Assembly: GCA_025353105.1 (NCBI GenBank)
Contig: JANXRG010000065.1
Span: 1 to 45,838, forward strand
Source of the DNA: Verrucomicrobiota bacterium
GTDB taxonomy: Bacteria > Verrucomicrobiota > Verrucomicrobiia > Chthoniobacterales > SZAS-18
Reading direction: 5' to 3'
Length of the DNA: 45,838 nt
Shown here: piece after piece, positions 27,199-35,901 of the stretch
Layout of the letters: each line of letters begins with the position of its first letter
How positions within the stretch are numbered: position 1 is the first letter of the stretch
Position numbers and translations under genes: made by a program
Notes under the pieces: generated by a model
What the model saw: the letters and a program-made list of their open reading frames with translations, nothing else
The model's database searches: none
What the model was told of the DNA's origin: nothing

Positions 27199-27711
27199 AT
27201 GTCCATGTCCACTTCCATTGCCGGGCTTCACGCCTTTCTCTTCACGGACATCGAGGGCTCGAGCGTTCGCTGGTTGAACCATCGTGCCGCGATGGACAAG
27301 GCCGTGGCGCGGCACGATGCGCTCATCCGCCGGGTTGTGGGCGAGTATGGCGGCAAGATTTTCAAGGCGGCCGGCGACGCGTTTTATGTTTCGTTTGCCC
27401 GGCCGGCTGACGCCGCCAATGCCGCCATCGCCCTGCAACGCGCGCTCATCGCGGAAGATTTCTCCGCCGTCGATGGAATAAAAGTCCGCATGGCGGTGCA
27501 TTTCGGCAGCGCGGAAAAGCGGGGCAAGGATTTTTTCGGTCCGGCCCTGAACCGCACGGCGCGCTTGCTGGACCTCGCCCACGGCGGGCAGATTCTCGTG
27601 ACCGCCTCGGCCGCGGAGGTGATTCAGGCGGAGCGTGACGTCGGTGCGACATTCGTCAAAGTGGGTGCCAACCCGCTCGATGATCCGGCGCAGGTGGTGG
27701 ACGTTCATTAA
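27199..27711 (+). CDS. Stand-alone class III adenylate cyclase domain (head of a split cyclase-TolB-TPR gene)
   Basis: A 170-residue protein that is nothing but a cyclase homology domain. All six positions are intact: D17 (FLFTDIEGSS) and D60 for metals, K56 and D111 (GKDFFGPALNRTARLL) for adenine, N118 and R122 for the transition state. It stops at TAA 27709-27711 after DPAQVVDVH. The very next codon in the same frame begins the transmembrane and sensor part encoded by 27712-29619, so the two were almost certainly one gene. As it stands the product would be a soluble cyclase without its sensor. AAGG at 27190-27193 is a fair ribosome site for the ATG at 27199. A close paralog head is seen at 29643. 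Confidence 0.85.
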   Translation: MSMSTSIAGLHAFLFTDIEGSSVRWLNHRAAMDKAVARHDALIRRVVGEYGGKIFKAAGDAFYVSFARPADAANAAIALQRALIAEDFSAVDGIKVRMAVHFGSAEKRGKDFFGPALNRTARLLDLAHGGQILVTASAAEVIQAERDVGATFVKVGANPLDDPAQVVDVH

Positions 27712-29619
27712 TTGGTTGCCAGCGATCTGCCCCGCGATTTTCCGCCGCTGCGCCGGCCGAAAAGTCATACCATCGACGGCGCGCGGGCCGGCTCCGGCGG
27801 ATGGCGTCGCTGGATCCTGGCCGTGCTTGCCGCAGGTGTCGCGCTCGCCGCATTCGCGGCGATGCGGTGGGCCCGGCGCGGGCCCGGCCCCGCGCCTGCT
27901 GCCTCCAGTCCGGTGGCGGTTGCACCGGTGGCGCAGGAAAAAAGCGTGGCGGTGCTCCCGTTCGAAAATCTCAGCAAGGAGGAGGAGAACGCGTTTTTCA
28001 CCAACGGCATCCAGGACGAGATCCTGACCAATCTCTCGCGCATCGCCGAGTTGAAGGTGATCAGCCGATCGTCCGTGACGCAGTACAAGGCCGGGGCGCC
28101 GCGGAATTTGCGGGAAATCGCGCCGGCCCTGGGTGTCGCCTACATTCTGGAGGGCAGCGTGCAGCGAATCGGCGGCAAGGTGCGCGTGACGGCCCAGCTC
28201 ATCGACGGACGGACGGACGGCCACGTTTGGGCCGAACGCTACGACCGTGATTTGGTGGATGTATTCGGGATCCAGACCGACATCGCGGAACAAATCGCGG
28301 CCCAACTCAAGGCGCGACTTTCCCCTGCGGAAAAGGCTGCGCTTACGGAACGACCGACGCGTGATCTCGCCGCCTACGAACTTTATCTACGGGCGCAGAA
28401 TTCGGCGGGGTCGATTCTTACCTTGGGTCGAAGCCGCGAAGAAAATGCGCAGAGTATCGCCTGGTTGAATGAGGCGGTCGCGCGCGATCCGAATTTTGTC
28501 GCAGCCTGGTGTGCGCTCGCCGCGCGGCACGATATGGCCTACTTTTCGGACGATGATCGCACGCCCGCGCGGCTGGGCCTGGCCCAGGCGGCGGTGGATG
28601 CCGCCGTGCGCGCGAAGCCCGAGGCGGGCGAAACGCAACTGGCGCTCGCCCTGCATGATTATTGGGGATTCCGCGACTACTCGAGCGCTCGGCGAAGACT
28701 TGACCTGGCGCGGCGCTCGCTACCGAACAACGCCCAGATATCATTCTTCACCGGACTGATCGATCGCCGGGAGGGTCGCTGGGAGGAGTCCAACCGAAAT
28801 CTGGAGCGCGCCTTGGAGCTGGATCCGCGCAGCCAGGAAATGATGATGGAGCTGGGCGTGAACAGTTACGTGCGCCAGCGGCGTTTCAACGATGCCCGCC
28901 GCGTCGTGGAGCGCCTCGAGGCTCTCGGAGTCAATGCGCCGGCGCCGCAGGTCATGCTGATTTCGCTGGAGATTGCGCGCGCGGCGGACATGAGCGCCAT
29001 GCGGCAATTCCTCGATGCCCAGTTTGCTTTGGCGGGGAGTCCGGCGTATGCCGTGTCGTACGAAGCCCTCGAACTCGCGATGTACCAACGCGATCCAAAT
29101 GCGGCCGAGCGCGCGCTTCGGTCCCGACAAGAGGGCGCGACCAAACCCGTCTACCTCTGGGGAACGCTGTATCCCTACGAATATTTTGCCGGCGTCATTG
29201 CCCGCTTCAGAAATGACGATGTGGCCGCTCAAGCCGGTTTCGAGGCAGCCCGGACCGAAACGGCGGCACTCGTGGCGCAACAACCGGACAATTCGTCGGC
29301 GGTGTCCCTGCTGGCGGTGATCGACTCCCAGCTTGGTCGCCATGATGACGCCTTGCGCGGCGCGCGGCGGGCCTGCGAGATCGTGCCGCTCGCGAGAGAT
29401 GCCCTGGTCGGAGCGGACCTTGAAACCGCTTTGGCGGAAGTCGAGGGCCGCGCCGGTCACATGGACCACGCGGTTGAGAGGTTGAAAAGGCTGAGCGAGA
29501 TTCCCAGCGAGATCAATTATGGAGATTTGAAACTGAACCCGGCGTGGGATCCGCTCCGGCAAGACCCGCGATTTCAAACTCTGGTTGACAGGCTCGCTCC
29601 CGAGAAACCGAAACGCTGA
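27712..29619 (+). CDS. TolB-like/TPR sensor half of a split cyclase gene
   Basis: An open frame of 635 codons that continues 27199-27711 in phase after a single TAA. It can only start with TTG directly after the stop, so it may be made by reinitiation, by readthrough, or not at all. Residues 30-52 are a membrane helix (WRRWILAVLAAGVALAAFAA) followed by an arginine-rich edge. Next comes the TolB-like domain (KSVAVLPFENLSKEEENAFF, then YILEGSVQRIGGKVRVTAQL, about 75-210), then about 400 residues of TPR-like helical repeats. The end LKLNPAWDPLRQDPRFQTLV is the tail signature shared by this family. In intact paralogs the same parts follow a cyclase or kinase head; the sensor is expected in the periplasm. 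Confidence 0.7.
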   Translation: MVASDLPRDFPPLRRPKSHTIDGARAGSGGWRRWILAVLAAGVALAAFAAMRWARRGPGPAPAASSPVAVAPVAQEKSVAVLPFENLSKEEENAFFTNGIQDEILTNLSRIAELKVISRSSVTQYKAGAPRNLREIAPALGVAYILEGSVQRIGGKVRVTAQLIDGRTDGHVWAERYDRDLVDVFGIQTDIAEQIAAQLKARLSPAEKAALTERPTRDLAAYELYLRAQNSAGSILTLGRSREENAQSIAWLNEAVARDPNFVAAWCALAARHDMAYFSDDDRTPARLGLAQAAVDAAVRAKPEAGETQLALALHDYWGFRDYSSARRRLDLARRSLPNNAQISFFTGLIDRREGRWEESNRNLERALELDPRSQEMMMELGVNSYVRQRRFNDARRVVERLEALGVNAPAPQVMLISLEIARAADMSAMRQFLDAQFALAGSPAYAVSYEALELAMYQRDPNAAERALRSRQEGATKPVYLWGTLYPYEYFAGVIARFRNDDVAAQAGFEAARTETAALVAQQPDNSSAVSLLAVIDSQLGRHDDALRGARRACEIVPLARDALVGADLETALAEVEGRAGHMDHAVERLKRLSEIPSEINYGDLKLNPAWDPLRQDPRFQTLVDRLAPEKPKR

Positions 29620-29642
29620 TTGTCTGACACCTGCTCCCAGGA

Positions 29643-30017
29643 ATGGATTCGACCTCGAGATCATCCGCTGCGCTGTCCGCTTTTCTGTTCACGGACATCG
29701 AGGGCTCCAGCGTGCGCTGGCTGAACCATCGCGCCGCCATGGAGAAGGCGTCGGTTCACGCGATTTTTGGTGAGCAGGATGCCGCCCTGGAGATTGTCGC
29801 GGTCGTCACCGCGATCCCCGGGGGTCCGTCGTATGCCGATCTGGAGCTGGGCTACGCGGGGGATTCCCGGCCTGGTGATCCGCGCTTTGATGCGATGGTG
29901 GAGATGCGTGCGCCGAAGGAACCGCAGAAGTGTGTCGAAGGTCGAGTGACGAGGGTCGAGGGCCGGAAGTCGGAGGCACAGATTTGCCCTGCTCGACGGG
30001 GGATTAGGCGGAATTAA
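29643..30017 (+). pseudogene. Remnant of a cyclase-TolB-TPR gene joining head directly to tail
   Basis: A 124-codon frame whose first 36 residues (LSAFLFTDIEGSSVRWLNHR then AAMEKA) are nearly identical to the head at 27199. It then jumps straight to a typical TPR-sensor tail (GEQDAALEIVAVVTAIPGGP followed by SYADLELGYAGDSRPGDPRF). The rest of the cyclase, the membrane helix, the TolB-like domain and almost all TPRs are gone. Only one metal aspartate remains, so no cyclase activity is possible. The last 25 codons run into low-complexity and inverted-repeat DNA. The reading frame is kept across the join, so a small protein could still be made. It lies 23 bp after the split gene. Confidence 0.75.
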
Positions 30018-30206
30018 CGGAATTGGATTTGGCGGAAGCGGAGGGCAAGGTGGATCGTGACCTCCGGGCACAATGTCGAAAACAAATGCAGCCCGCGCCC
30101 GCGGGCGGCCAAACCCATTTGCCAAAGCGCCCGGAGGTCGCGTTCCACCAGTTGTCGACTCCGCCCCGTCCTATTTCCAATTCCGTAAATTCCGTTAATT
30201 CTGTCC
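30007..30206. repeat. Inverted repeat of GAATTAACGGAATT type enclosing palindromic element copy C
   Basis: The outer left arm GAATTAACGGAATTGGATTT (from 30011) is complemented in reverse by CCAATTCCGTAAATTCCGTT then AATTC (30178-30202). Between the arms sits copy C of the three-part element, so one repeat family has apparently inserted into another. It fills most of the convergent gap before the dehydrogenase gene. Confidence 0.7.
30049..30149. repeat. Three-part palindromic element, copy C
   Basis: A 101-bp element bounded by GGTGGA (30049) and TCCACC (to 30149): GGTGGATCGTGACCTCCGGG, central GCAGCCCGCGCCCGCGGGCG, then GCGCCCGGAGGTCGCGTTCC. Here the outer stem pairs GACCTCCGGGC with GCCCGGAGGTC over 11 bases. 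It is related to copies A and B by the ends and by the centre. Confidence 0.75.
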
Positions 30207-30226
30207 AAAGACTTCTTGTGTCTGCG

Positions 30227-31072
30227 CTACAGCCGCGCCGCCGCATGGGAATCGAGCGAGCCATCACCTCTTGCGATGCCCGCGTCTAGCAGGGCCGCCA
30301 CGCCGGGCATGACAAAGAGCTCAACGCCCGCGCGCTTGGCCTGCTCCAGAATGAGCCGCACATCCTTGCGCGCCATCGTCATCTCGAAACTCGCGGGCGA
30401 GAACTGACCGAGTGAAACCGAGGTTCCTCGCGCGGGAATCGACGCACCTGGATTGAACTGCTGGAAAAACGCCATCGCGTCATCTGTCGAAACATTCGAC
30501 GCCTTCGCCAGCCGGTTCACGTCCGCAAGAATTCCGGTGATCGCAATCAGCGACAAATTGCCGATGAGCTTGAAAGTGGCCGCGCGATGCGGTTCGGTGC
30601 CGACATAGCTCACGGTGCCGGTCATGGCCTGAAGATCGGACAGCAACGCGTCGTGCCGGGACTTCTCGCCGCAGATGAGCATCAACCCGGTGCCCTCCAG
30701 CGCATTGCTCGGGCCCATGAACACCGGTGCGTGCACATACGTCCGGCCTCTCGCATCCCAACGCGCGGTCCGCTCGGCAGTCGGTGTGGGCGCGGTCGTC
30801 GTGTGATCCACCATCCAGGTGGCGACCGGAATTTGATCAGCGATCGGCTCCAGCACGGCATCGACCGACGCGTCGTCGGAAAGAATGAGATGGATTCGGT
30901 CCACGTCGCGCACCGCCTCGGCGGGGGTAGTGAATGCTTTTGCGCCGTCGCTTTCGAGGGCCTGCGCTTTGTCCGCGCTCCGGTTCCAGACGCGCACCTC
31001 GTGACCATGTTTGCGCAAATTGCGCACGAAGCCGCTGCCCATCATTCCGGTCCCCAGCCAGGCGATTTTCAT
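30227..31072 (-). CDS. NAD(P)-dependent oxidoreductase of the 3-hydroxyisobutyrate dehydrogenase family
   Basis: A 281-residue beta-hydroxyacid dehydrogenase. The Rossmann motif opens the protein (MKIAWLGTGMMGSGFVRNLR), the substrate-binding region is VHAPVFMGPSNALEGTGLML, and the catalytic lysine and neighbouring asparagine lie in RAATFKLIGNLSLIA. The C-terminal helical domain is complete (FEMTMARKDVRLILEQAKRA). Substrates in the family include 3-hydroxyisobutyrate, tartronate semialdehyde, succinic semialdehyde and imines; sequence alone does not decide. The ATG at 31072 gives the canonical start. It is the only metabolic gene inside the signalling island and faces the other way, divergent from the first kinase gene by 192 bp, in which I see no clear promoter. 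Confidence 0.88.
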   Translation of the reverse strand: MKIAWLGTGMMGSGFVRNLRKHGHEVRVWNRSADKAQALESDGAKAFTTPAEAVRDVDRIHLILSDDASVDAVLEPIADQIPVATWMVDHTTTAPTPTAERTARWDARGRTYVHAPVFMGPSNALEGTGLMLICGEKSRHDALLSDLQAMTGTVSYVGTEPHRAATFKLIGNLSLIAITGILADVNRLAKASNVSTDDAMAFFQQFNPGASIPARGTSVSLGQFSPASFEMTMARKDVRLILEQAKRAGVELFVMPGVAALLDAGIARGDGSLDSHAAARL

Positions 31073-31244
31073 GCACACCAAATAACACGATTTGGACGGG
31101 CGGCGAATCGGGGCGGTGCGGAACGGAGGCGCCGGCCGGGACGGGGATGGTATTTTTCATTGGCCTAAGTCGGCTGCCCCCATCACAAAGGACAGGGCCT
31201 GAGTGCCATCGAGCAAACTAGGCTCGCCGCCCGACCGATTTCCC

Positions 31245-31264
31245 CGTAAGAGGTTAGTGCGTCC
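31245..31264 (+). promoter_or_regulatory. Leader element shared by two kinase paralogs (copy 1)
   Basis: CGTAAGAGGTTAGTGCGTCC directly precedes the kinase ATG at 31265. The second kinase gene has CGTAAGGAATTTGTGCGTCC in the same place; 16 of 20 bases agree with no gap. AGAGG here and AAGGA there could serve as ribosome sites, although 12-13 bases from the ATG is long. Confidence 0.45.
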
Positions 31265-33772
31265 ATGCCCGACGATTTCGCCTACGCTCCCTTTTCGATT
31301 GCGCGCCGCGAAGACGGCTCACGCGTTGAGCTGGGCCGCGGCGCAATGGGGATCACCTACAAGGCCACCGACACCCAACTTGGTCGAACCGTGGCGCTGA
31401 AGGTGATCAACGCGACGTACCTCGGCGATCCGATCGCGCGGCAGCGCTTCCTCGCGGAGGCGCGGGCGGCGGCTCAGTTGCAGCACGCGAATGTCGCGAG
31501 CGTCTACCACCTGCGCGCCGAAGGGGAGGACATCTTTTACGCCATGGAATTCGTGGATGGCGAAACCGTGGATGCCTACGTGAGACGTCGCGAGCCGCTG
31601 CCGTCGCGGCTCGCGCTCCGCATCATCCTGCAGGCCGCGCAGGGACTCGCCGCCGCCAACGAACGCGGCCTGATCCATCGCGACATCAAGCCGGCGAATC
31701 TGATGCTCGCGCGGGCACCCGCGCCGGCGGGCGAGGGGATCGAGCACGAGGAGGAGGATGGCCTGCTCGTGAAGGTGATCGACTTTGGCCTCGCGAAAAC
31801 GGTCGTGGCGAACGAAACCGGAGGCGGGCTGACGGGCGGTAGTGTCGTGGGCACGCCGTACTTCATGAGTCCCGAGCAAATCTCGCTCGAGAGCGGGAGC
31901 ACGCTGGATTGTCGCAGCGATATCTACAGTCTCGGCGTGACGCTCTGGTATATGCTGACGGGCCGCGCGCCATTTGAGGGCACGCAATTCCAGATCCTTA
32001 GTCAGCATCTGCAAAAGCGACCACCCTTGGAGACCTTGAGCGAGGCCGGTGTTTCCGCGGAGGTCGTGGCGCTGATCGGCTCGATGCTGGCGAAGGACCG
32101 CGAAGAACGCCCCGCGAATCATCCGGCGCTGATCGCGGCGTTGAAGAAATTGCTGCGCTTGGGCGGCACCACCACCACGAGCGCGGTAACGCGACCGGGA
32201 ACCGAAGCGCTGGAGGACGGAACCACGGTGATGCCCGTGACTTTGACGCCCGTGCGGACGCCGGCGATCCCGCCGCGCGCGTCACGCCCGTGGTGGAAGA
32301 CCGCGCTGCCCGTCGGTGTCATCGCGGTCGCCGCCGCTCTTGCGCTCTGGCGCCCATGGCACGCGAAACCGGAAGCGGCGGTGGCGGGCAACAGTAAATC
32401 CGTCGCCGTCCTGCCGTTTGTAAACATGAGCGCGGATAAGAACGACGAATATCTGAGCGATGGCATGACCGAGGAACTGCTCAACCTGCTGGCCAAGGTG
32501 AAAGGCCTGCGCGTGCCCGGACGGACGTCCTCCTTCGCCTTCAAGGGCCGCACGGAGGACGGCATCTTCCGCAAGGTCGGTGAGGAACTCCAGGTGAAGA
32601 CGGTATTGGAAGGCAGCGTACGAAAGGTCGGCGACAAGCTGCGCATCACCGCCCAGCTCATCAACGTGGCGGACGGATATCATCTTTGGTCCGAAACCTA
32701 CGATGGGGACATGAAGGACATCCTCGCGATGCAAAGCGACGTGGCCCAACGCGTGGTGCGCGCTCTGCAGGTCCAACTTGGCGTCGACGAGGTGCGGGCG
32801 CTGGCCAAGACCCCGACCCAGAATCCGGAAGCCTACCGACTCTACCTGCTGGGCCGCCACCATTTTGCCAAGTTCACGCAGGCCGGCTGGACCAACGCGA
32901 TCCGCTACTTCGAACAGGCGCTCCAGGTGGATCCCAACTACGCCCTGGCCTATTGCGGACTGGCCGACACATACGGCTGGTGCGGCGGGCAGATCTTTTC
33001 GGGGCGCGAGGCCTGGGCGAAAGAAAAGGAGCTGGCGCTCAAGGCGCTGGCGATCGACCCGAATCTTGCCGACGCGCACCTGTCGCTGGGCGTGGCCCTT
33101 TTCAGCGCGCTGGAGGATTTGCCCGCCTCGGACCGGGAGCTCGACCGCGCGCTGGAATTGAATCCCAAGCTGGCCCTGGCGTACGACCAATACGGTTGGA
33201 ACCTGATGGCATACGGACGCTACGACCAGGCGCTCGCGATGGAGCGAAAGGCGTTGGAACTGGATCCCCTGAATCCATTGTACAATGGCGACCTCGGGTA
33301 TTTTCTGCAATGGGCGCGACGGTACGACGAAGCCATCGTGCAACTGCGCAAGACCCTCGAGTTGGACGGGTATTCTGCCTTTGCCCACAACGCGTTAGGC
33401 TGGTGCTTCGTCTGGAAATCGAATTTGGCCGGCGCCGTGGTGGAGTTTCAAGAAGCCACCAAGCTGGATTATCTGCCTTTGTATCTCGGTGGGCTTGGCT
33501 ACGCCTACGCCGCGATGGATGATCGGGCCAAGGCCGAGCAGGTCCTGCGCGATTTGGACGAACTGGCGAGGAAGCAATACGTCTCACCCTCTCCGCGGGT
33601 GTCGATTTACCTGGGACTCGGCGAAAAGGCGAAGGCGCTCGATTGGCTGGAGAAGTGCTTTGCAGAGCAGGATCCCACGCTCTTCTGGATCAATGGAGAT
33701 CAGTTGTTCGACAGCCTCCGCACCGAACCGCGTTTTCAGGCGATGTTGAAGAAATCGGGCCTCAATCGATGA
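31265..33772 (+). CDS. Membrane Ser/Thr protein kinase with TolB-like and TPR sensor
   Basis: An 835-residue receptor-type Hanks kinase. The kinase domain occupies about residues 15-298: glycine loop ELGRGAMGITY (24-29), VALKVI with K46, HRDIKPANL (138-146), DFG at 173-175 and MSPEQI; it is an RD kinase with all catalytic residues. A membrane helix follows at about 344-362 (TALPVGVIAVAAALALWRPW), then a TolB-like domain (KSVAVLPFVNMSADKNDEYL, about 378-510) and about 320 residues of TPR motifs such as ALEIDPNL-type helices ending EPRFQAMLKKSGL. The topology implies cytoplasmic kinase and periplasmic sensor. Its stop overlaps the start of the next cyclase gene by ATGA. The head is about 85-90 percent identical by eye to the kinase at 37965. 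Confidence 0.92.
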   Translation: MPDDFAYAPFSIARREDGSRVELGRGAMGITYKATDTQLGRTVALKVINATYLGDPIARQRFLAEARAAAQLQHANVASVYHLRAEGEDIFYAMEFVDGETVDAYVRRREPLPSRLALRIILQAAQGLAAANERGLIHRDIKPANLMLARAPAPAGEGIEHEEEDGLLVKVIDFGLAKTVVANETGGGLTGGSVVGTPYFMSPEQISLESGSTLDCRSDIYSLGVTLWYMLTGRAPFEGTQFQILSQHLQKRPPLETLSEAGVSAEVVALIGSMLAKDREERPANHPALIAALKKLLRLGGTTTTSAVTRPGTEALEDGTTVMPVTLTPVRTPAIPPRASRPWWKTALPVGVIAVAAALALWRPWHAKPEAAVAGNSKSVAVLPFVNMSADKNDEYLSDGMTEELLNLLAKVKGLRVPGRTSSFAFKGRTEDGIFRKVGEELQVKTVLEGSVRKVGDKLRITAQLINVADGYHLWSETYDGDMKDILAMQSDVAQRVVRALQVQLGVDEVRALAKTPTQNPEAYRLYLLGRHHFAKFTQAGWTNAIRYFEQALQVDPNYALAYCGLADTYGWCGGQIFSGREAWAKEKELALKALAIDPNLADAHLSLGVALFSALEDLPASDRELDRALELNPKLALAYDQYGWNLMAYGRYDQALAMERKALELDPLNPLYNGDLGYFLQWARRYDEAIVQLRKTLELDGYSAFAHNALGWCFVWKSNLAGAVVEFQEATKLDYLPLYLGGLGYAYAAMDDRAKAEQVLRDLDELARKQYVSPSPRVSIYLGLGEKAKALDWLEKCFAEQDPTLFWINGDQLFDSLRTEPRFQAMLKKSGLNR

Positions 33773-35901
33773 GCGACGCGACCGACCAACGCAAGCTGGC
33801 CGCCATTATGTTCACCGACATGGTGGGCTACAGCGCGCTCTCGCAGCGCGACGAGGCGCTCGCGCTCGAGCTCCTCGCGGAACATCGCGGCTTATTGCGC
33901 GAGATCGTGCCGCGGCATGGCGGACGCGAGGTGAAGACGATGGGCGACGGTTTTCTCTTTGAGTTCCCGAGCGCGCTGGCCGCGGTGCAGAGCGCCCTGG
34001 AAATGCAGCGCTGCCTGCACGACCGAAACCAATCGCTGCCGGCCCGGCGACACGTGCAAATCCGGATTGGCATTCATGTCGGCGACGTGGTGGCGAGCGA
34101 CGGGGACATCCACGGCGACGGCGTGAATCTCGCCGCCCGCGTTGAACCACTGGCGGCTCCGGGAGGGGTGTGCGTGAGCCACGCCGTCTTCGAGCAGGTG
34201 CGCAACAAGGTCGACGCACGTTTCACAAGTTTGGGTGAAACCGGCCTCAAGAATATCGAACTGCCGATGCAAGTGCATCGCATGGTGATGCCATGGGAAT
34301 TCGGCGGACCCGCGACCGCCAGACGGAGCAGGCCGGCATTGATGAAGGGGGCGGCCGCGGGCGCGCTGGTGCTCTCGGGCCTGCTGCTCGCGTACTGGGG
34401 GCCGTGGCGGAAATCATCCGTCCCGCCGGCGGCCGCCGTGCCCGGCGCGGCTCCGGGTGTTGTGACCACGACGCCCGTCGATGCCAAGTCGGTCGCCGTG
34501 CTCGCCTTCACGAATCTCAGCGACGACAAACGGAACGAGTACTTCTCCGACGGCGTCAGCGAGGAATTACTCAACGTGCTGGCGAAGGTGCCAGGTTTAA
34601 AAGTCTCGGCGCGAACCTCGGCCTTTCATTTCAAAGGGAAGGACACACCCATTCCGGAGATCGCGCGGCAGCTGGGTGTGGCCTACGTGGTGGAGGGCAG
34701 CGTGCGCACAGCCGGTTCGCGCGTGCGCATCACCGCGCAGCTCATCAAGGCGTCGGACGGTTTTCACGTGTGGTCGGACAATTTCGATCGTGAGATGAAG
34801 GATGTCCTCGCCATCCAGGACGAGATCGCCGGCCTGATCGCGAAGAATCTTCAGCTCAAGCTTGGCGCCGGCAACGTCGCGGGAACGGGCACGACCAACG
34901 TCGAGGCGCTGCAGCTTTATCTGGAGGCCCGGCGGGAATGGAATTACCGCACGCGGGAGGGATTCATCCGCGCGGAGGAACTGCTGAACCGCGCGTTGCA
35001 ACTGGAGCCGAACTTCGCCCGGGCGCATGCCGCGCTGGCCGACGTGTGGATCACGGGCGCCGGCACCTTCGAATCCGATGCGGAAACTTACGGTTGGCGC
35101 AATTCCGCGACGGTGCAAAAGGCGATTGCCCGCGCCGAACTCGCCATTTCCTTGGATCCGCAGTCCGCGGAGGCGTATGCCGCGCTGGGCGGAGCGGTCG
35201 GTTACCGCAGCATCGCGGCGGGCATCCGGGCTCTCCGCCGCGCGGTGGAACTCAATCCCAACTACGCCTCCGCCCGCCAATGGCTGGGCTTGCTTCTCGC
35301 GTGCGACGGCTGGCTGGATGAGGGCCTCGCCCAGTTGCAGAAGGCCACGGAACTGGATCCACTTTCGCACCGAATCTTGGACTCCTACGCCACGGTGCTG
35401 GTGGATGCCGGGCGCGCCGGCGAGGCCTTGGTCGCCTGCGAACGGGCGCTGGCCATCCAGCCGGGGGCGATCCAGGCGACGATGGTGAAGGCGAGCGCGC
35501 TGGCGCGACTGGGGCGCACCGAGGAAGCGATTCCCTTCGCGCTCGACGCCGCCGCGAAAAAGCCGAGCTATTCGTCAGCCGCGATGCGAGTTCTGCTGGC
35601 GGCCAATCATCCGGAGCGACTGCGCAAGTTTGTGGACGGCGCGGGCGGGGGGGTCGACCCGCAGTTCCGGTTTAACAGCCGGTTGGCTTTTGGCCGTTTC
35701 GAGGAGGCGTTGACTTCGGCCAAGCTCGATGACTTCGACGTTGGACTGTCGGACGACCTGTTGTTTAACCCGTTCTACGACCCCGTGCGAAACGATCCGC
35801 GCTTCCAGAAAATCCTGGCCGACCTCGGACTCGCGGAAGCCAATGTCCGCGCCCAGGCCTGGCGCAAGGCAAACCCACCGGTGATCTCCGAGCGAAAGTG
35901 A
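33769..35901 (+). CDS. Adenylate cyclase with membrane helix, TolB-like and TPR sensor
   Basis: A 710-residue class III cyclase fused to the same sensor as the kinase upstream. Cyclase positions: D17 (FTDMVGYS) and D60 (KTMGDGFLFEF) for metals, K56 and D113 (GDIHGDGVNLAARVE) for adenine, N120 and R124. The Lys/Asp pair predicts ATP. A membrane helix lies at about 190-208 (GAAAGALVLSGLLLAYWGPW), followed by the TolB-like domain (KSVAVLAFTNLSDDKRNEYF) and TPRs, with tail DPVRNDPRFQKILADLGLAE. The ATG at 33769 overlaps the kinase stop, and the TGA at the end overlaps the GTG of the next cyclase, so three signalling proteins are translationally coupled. Confidence 0.92.
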   Translation: MSDATDQRKLAAIMFTDMVGYSALSQRDEALALELLAEHRGLLREIVPRHGGREVKTMGDGFLFEFPSALAAVQSALEMQRCLHDRNQSLPARRHVQIRIGIHVGDVVASDGDIHGDGVNLAARVEPLAAPGGVCVSHAVFEQVRNKVDARFTSLGETGLKNIELPMQVHRMVMPWEFGGPATARRSRPALMKGAAAGALVLSGLLLAYWGPWRKSSVPPAAAVPGAAPGVVTTTPVDAKSVAVLAFTNLSDDKRNEYFSDGVSEELLNVLAKVPGLKVSARTSAFHFKGKDTPIPEIARQLGVAYVVEGSVRTAGSRVRITAQLIKASDGFHVWSDNFDREMKDVLAIQDEIAGLIAKNLQLKLGAGNVAGTGTTNVEALQLYLEARREWNYRTREGFIRAEELLNRALQLEPNFARAHAALADVWITGAGTFESDAETYGWRNSATVQKAIARAELAISLDPQSAEAYAALGGAVGYRSIAAGIRALRRAVELNPNYASARQWLGLLLACDGWLDEGLAQLQKATELDPLSHRILDSYATVLVDAGRAGEALVACERALAIQPGAIQATMVKASALARLGRTEEAIPFALDAAAKKPSYSSAAMRVLLAANHPERLRKFVDGAGGGVDPQFRFNSRLAFGRFEEALTSAKLDDFDVGLSDDLLFNPFYDPVRNDPRFQKILADLGLAEANVRAQAWRKANPPVISERK

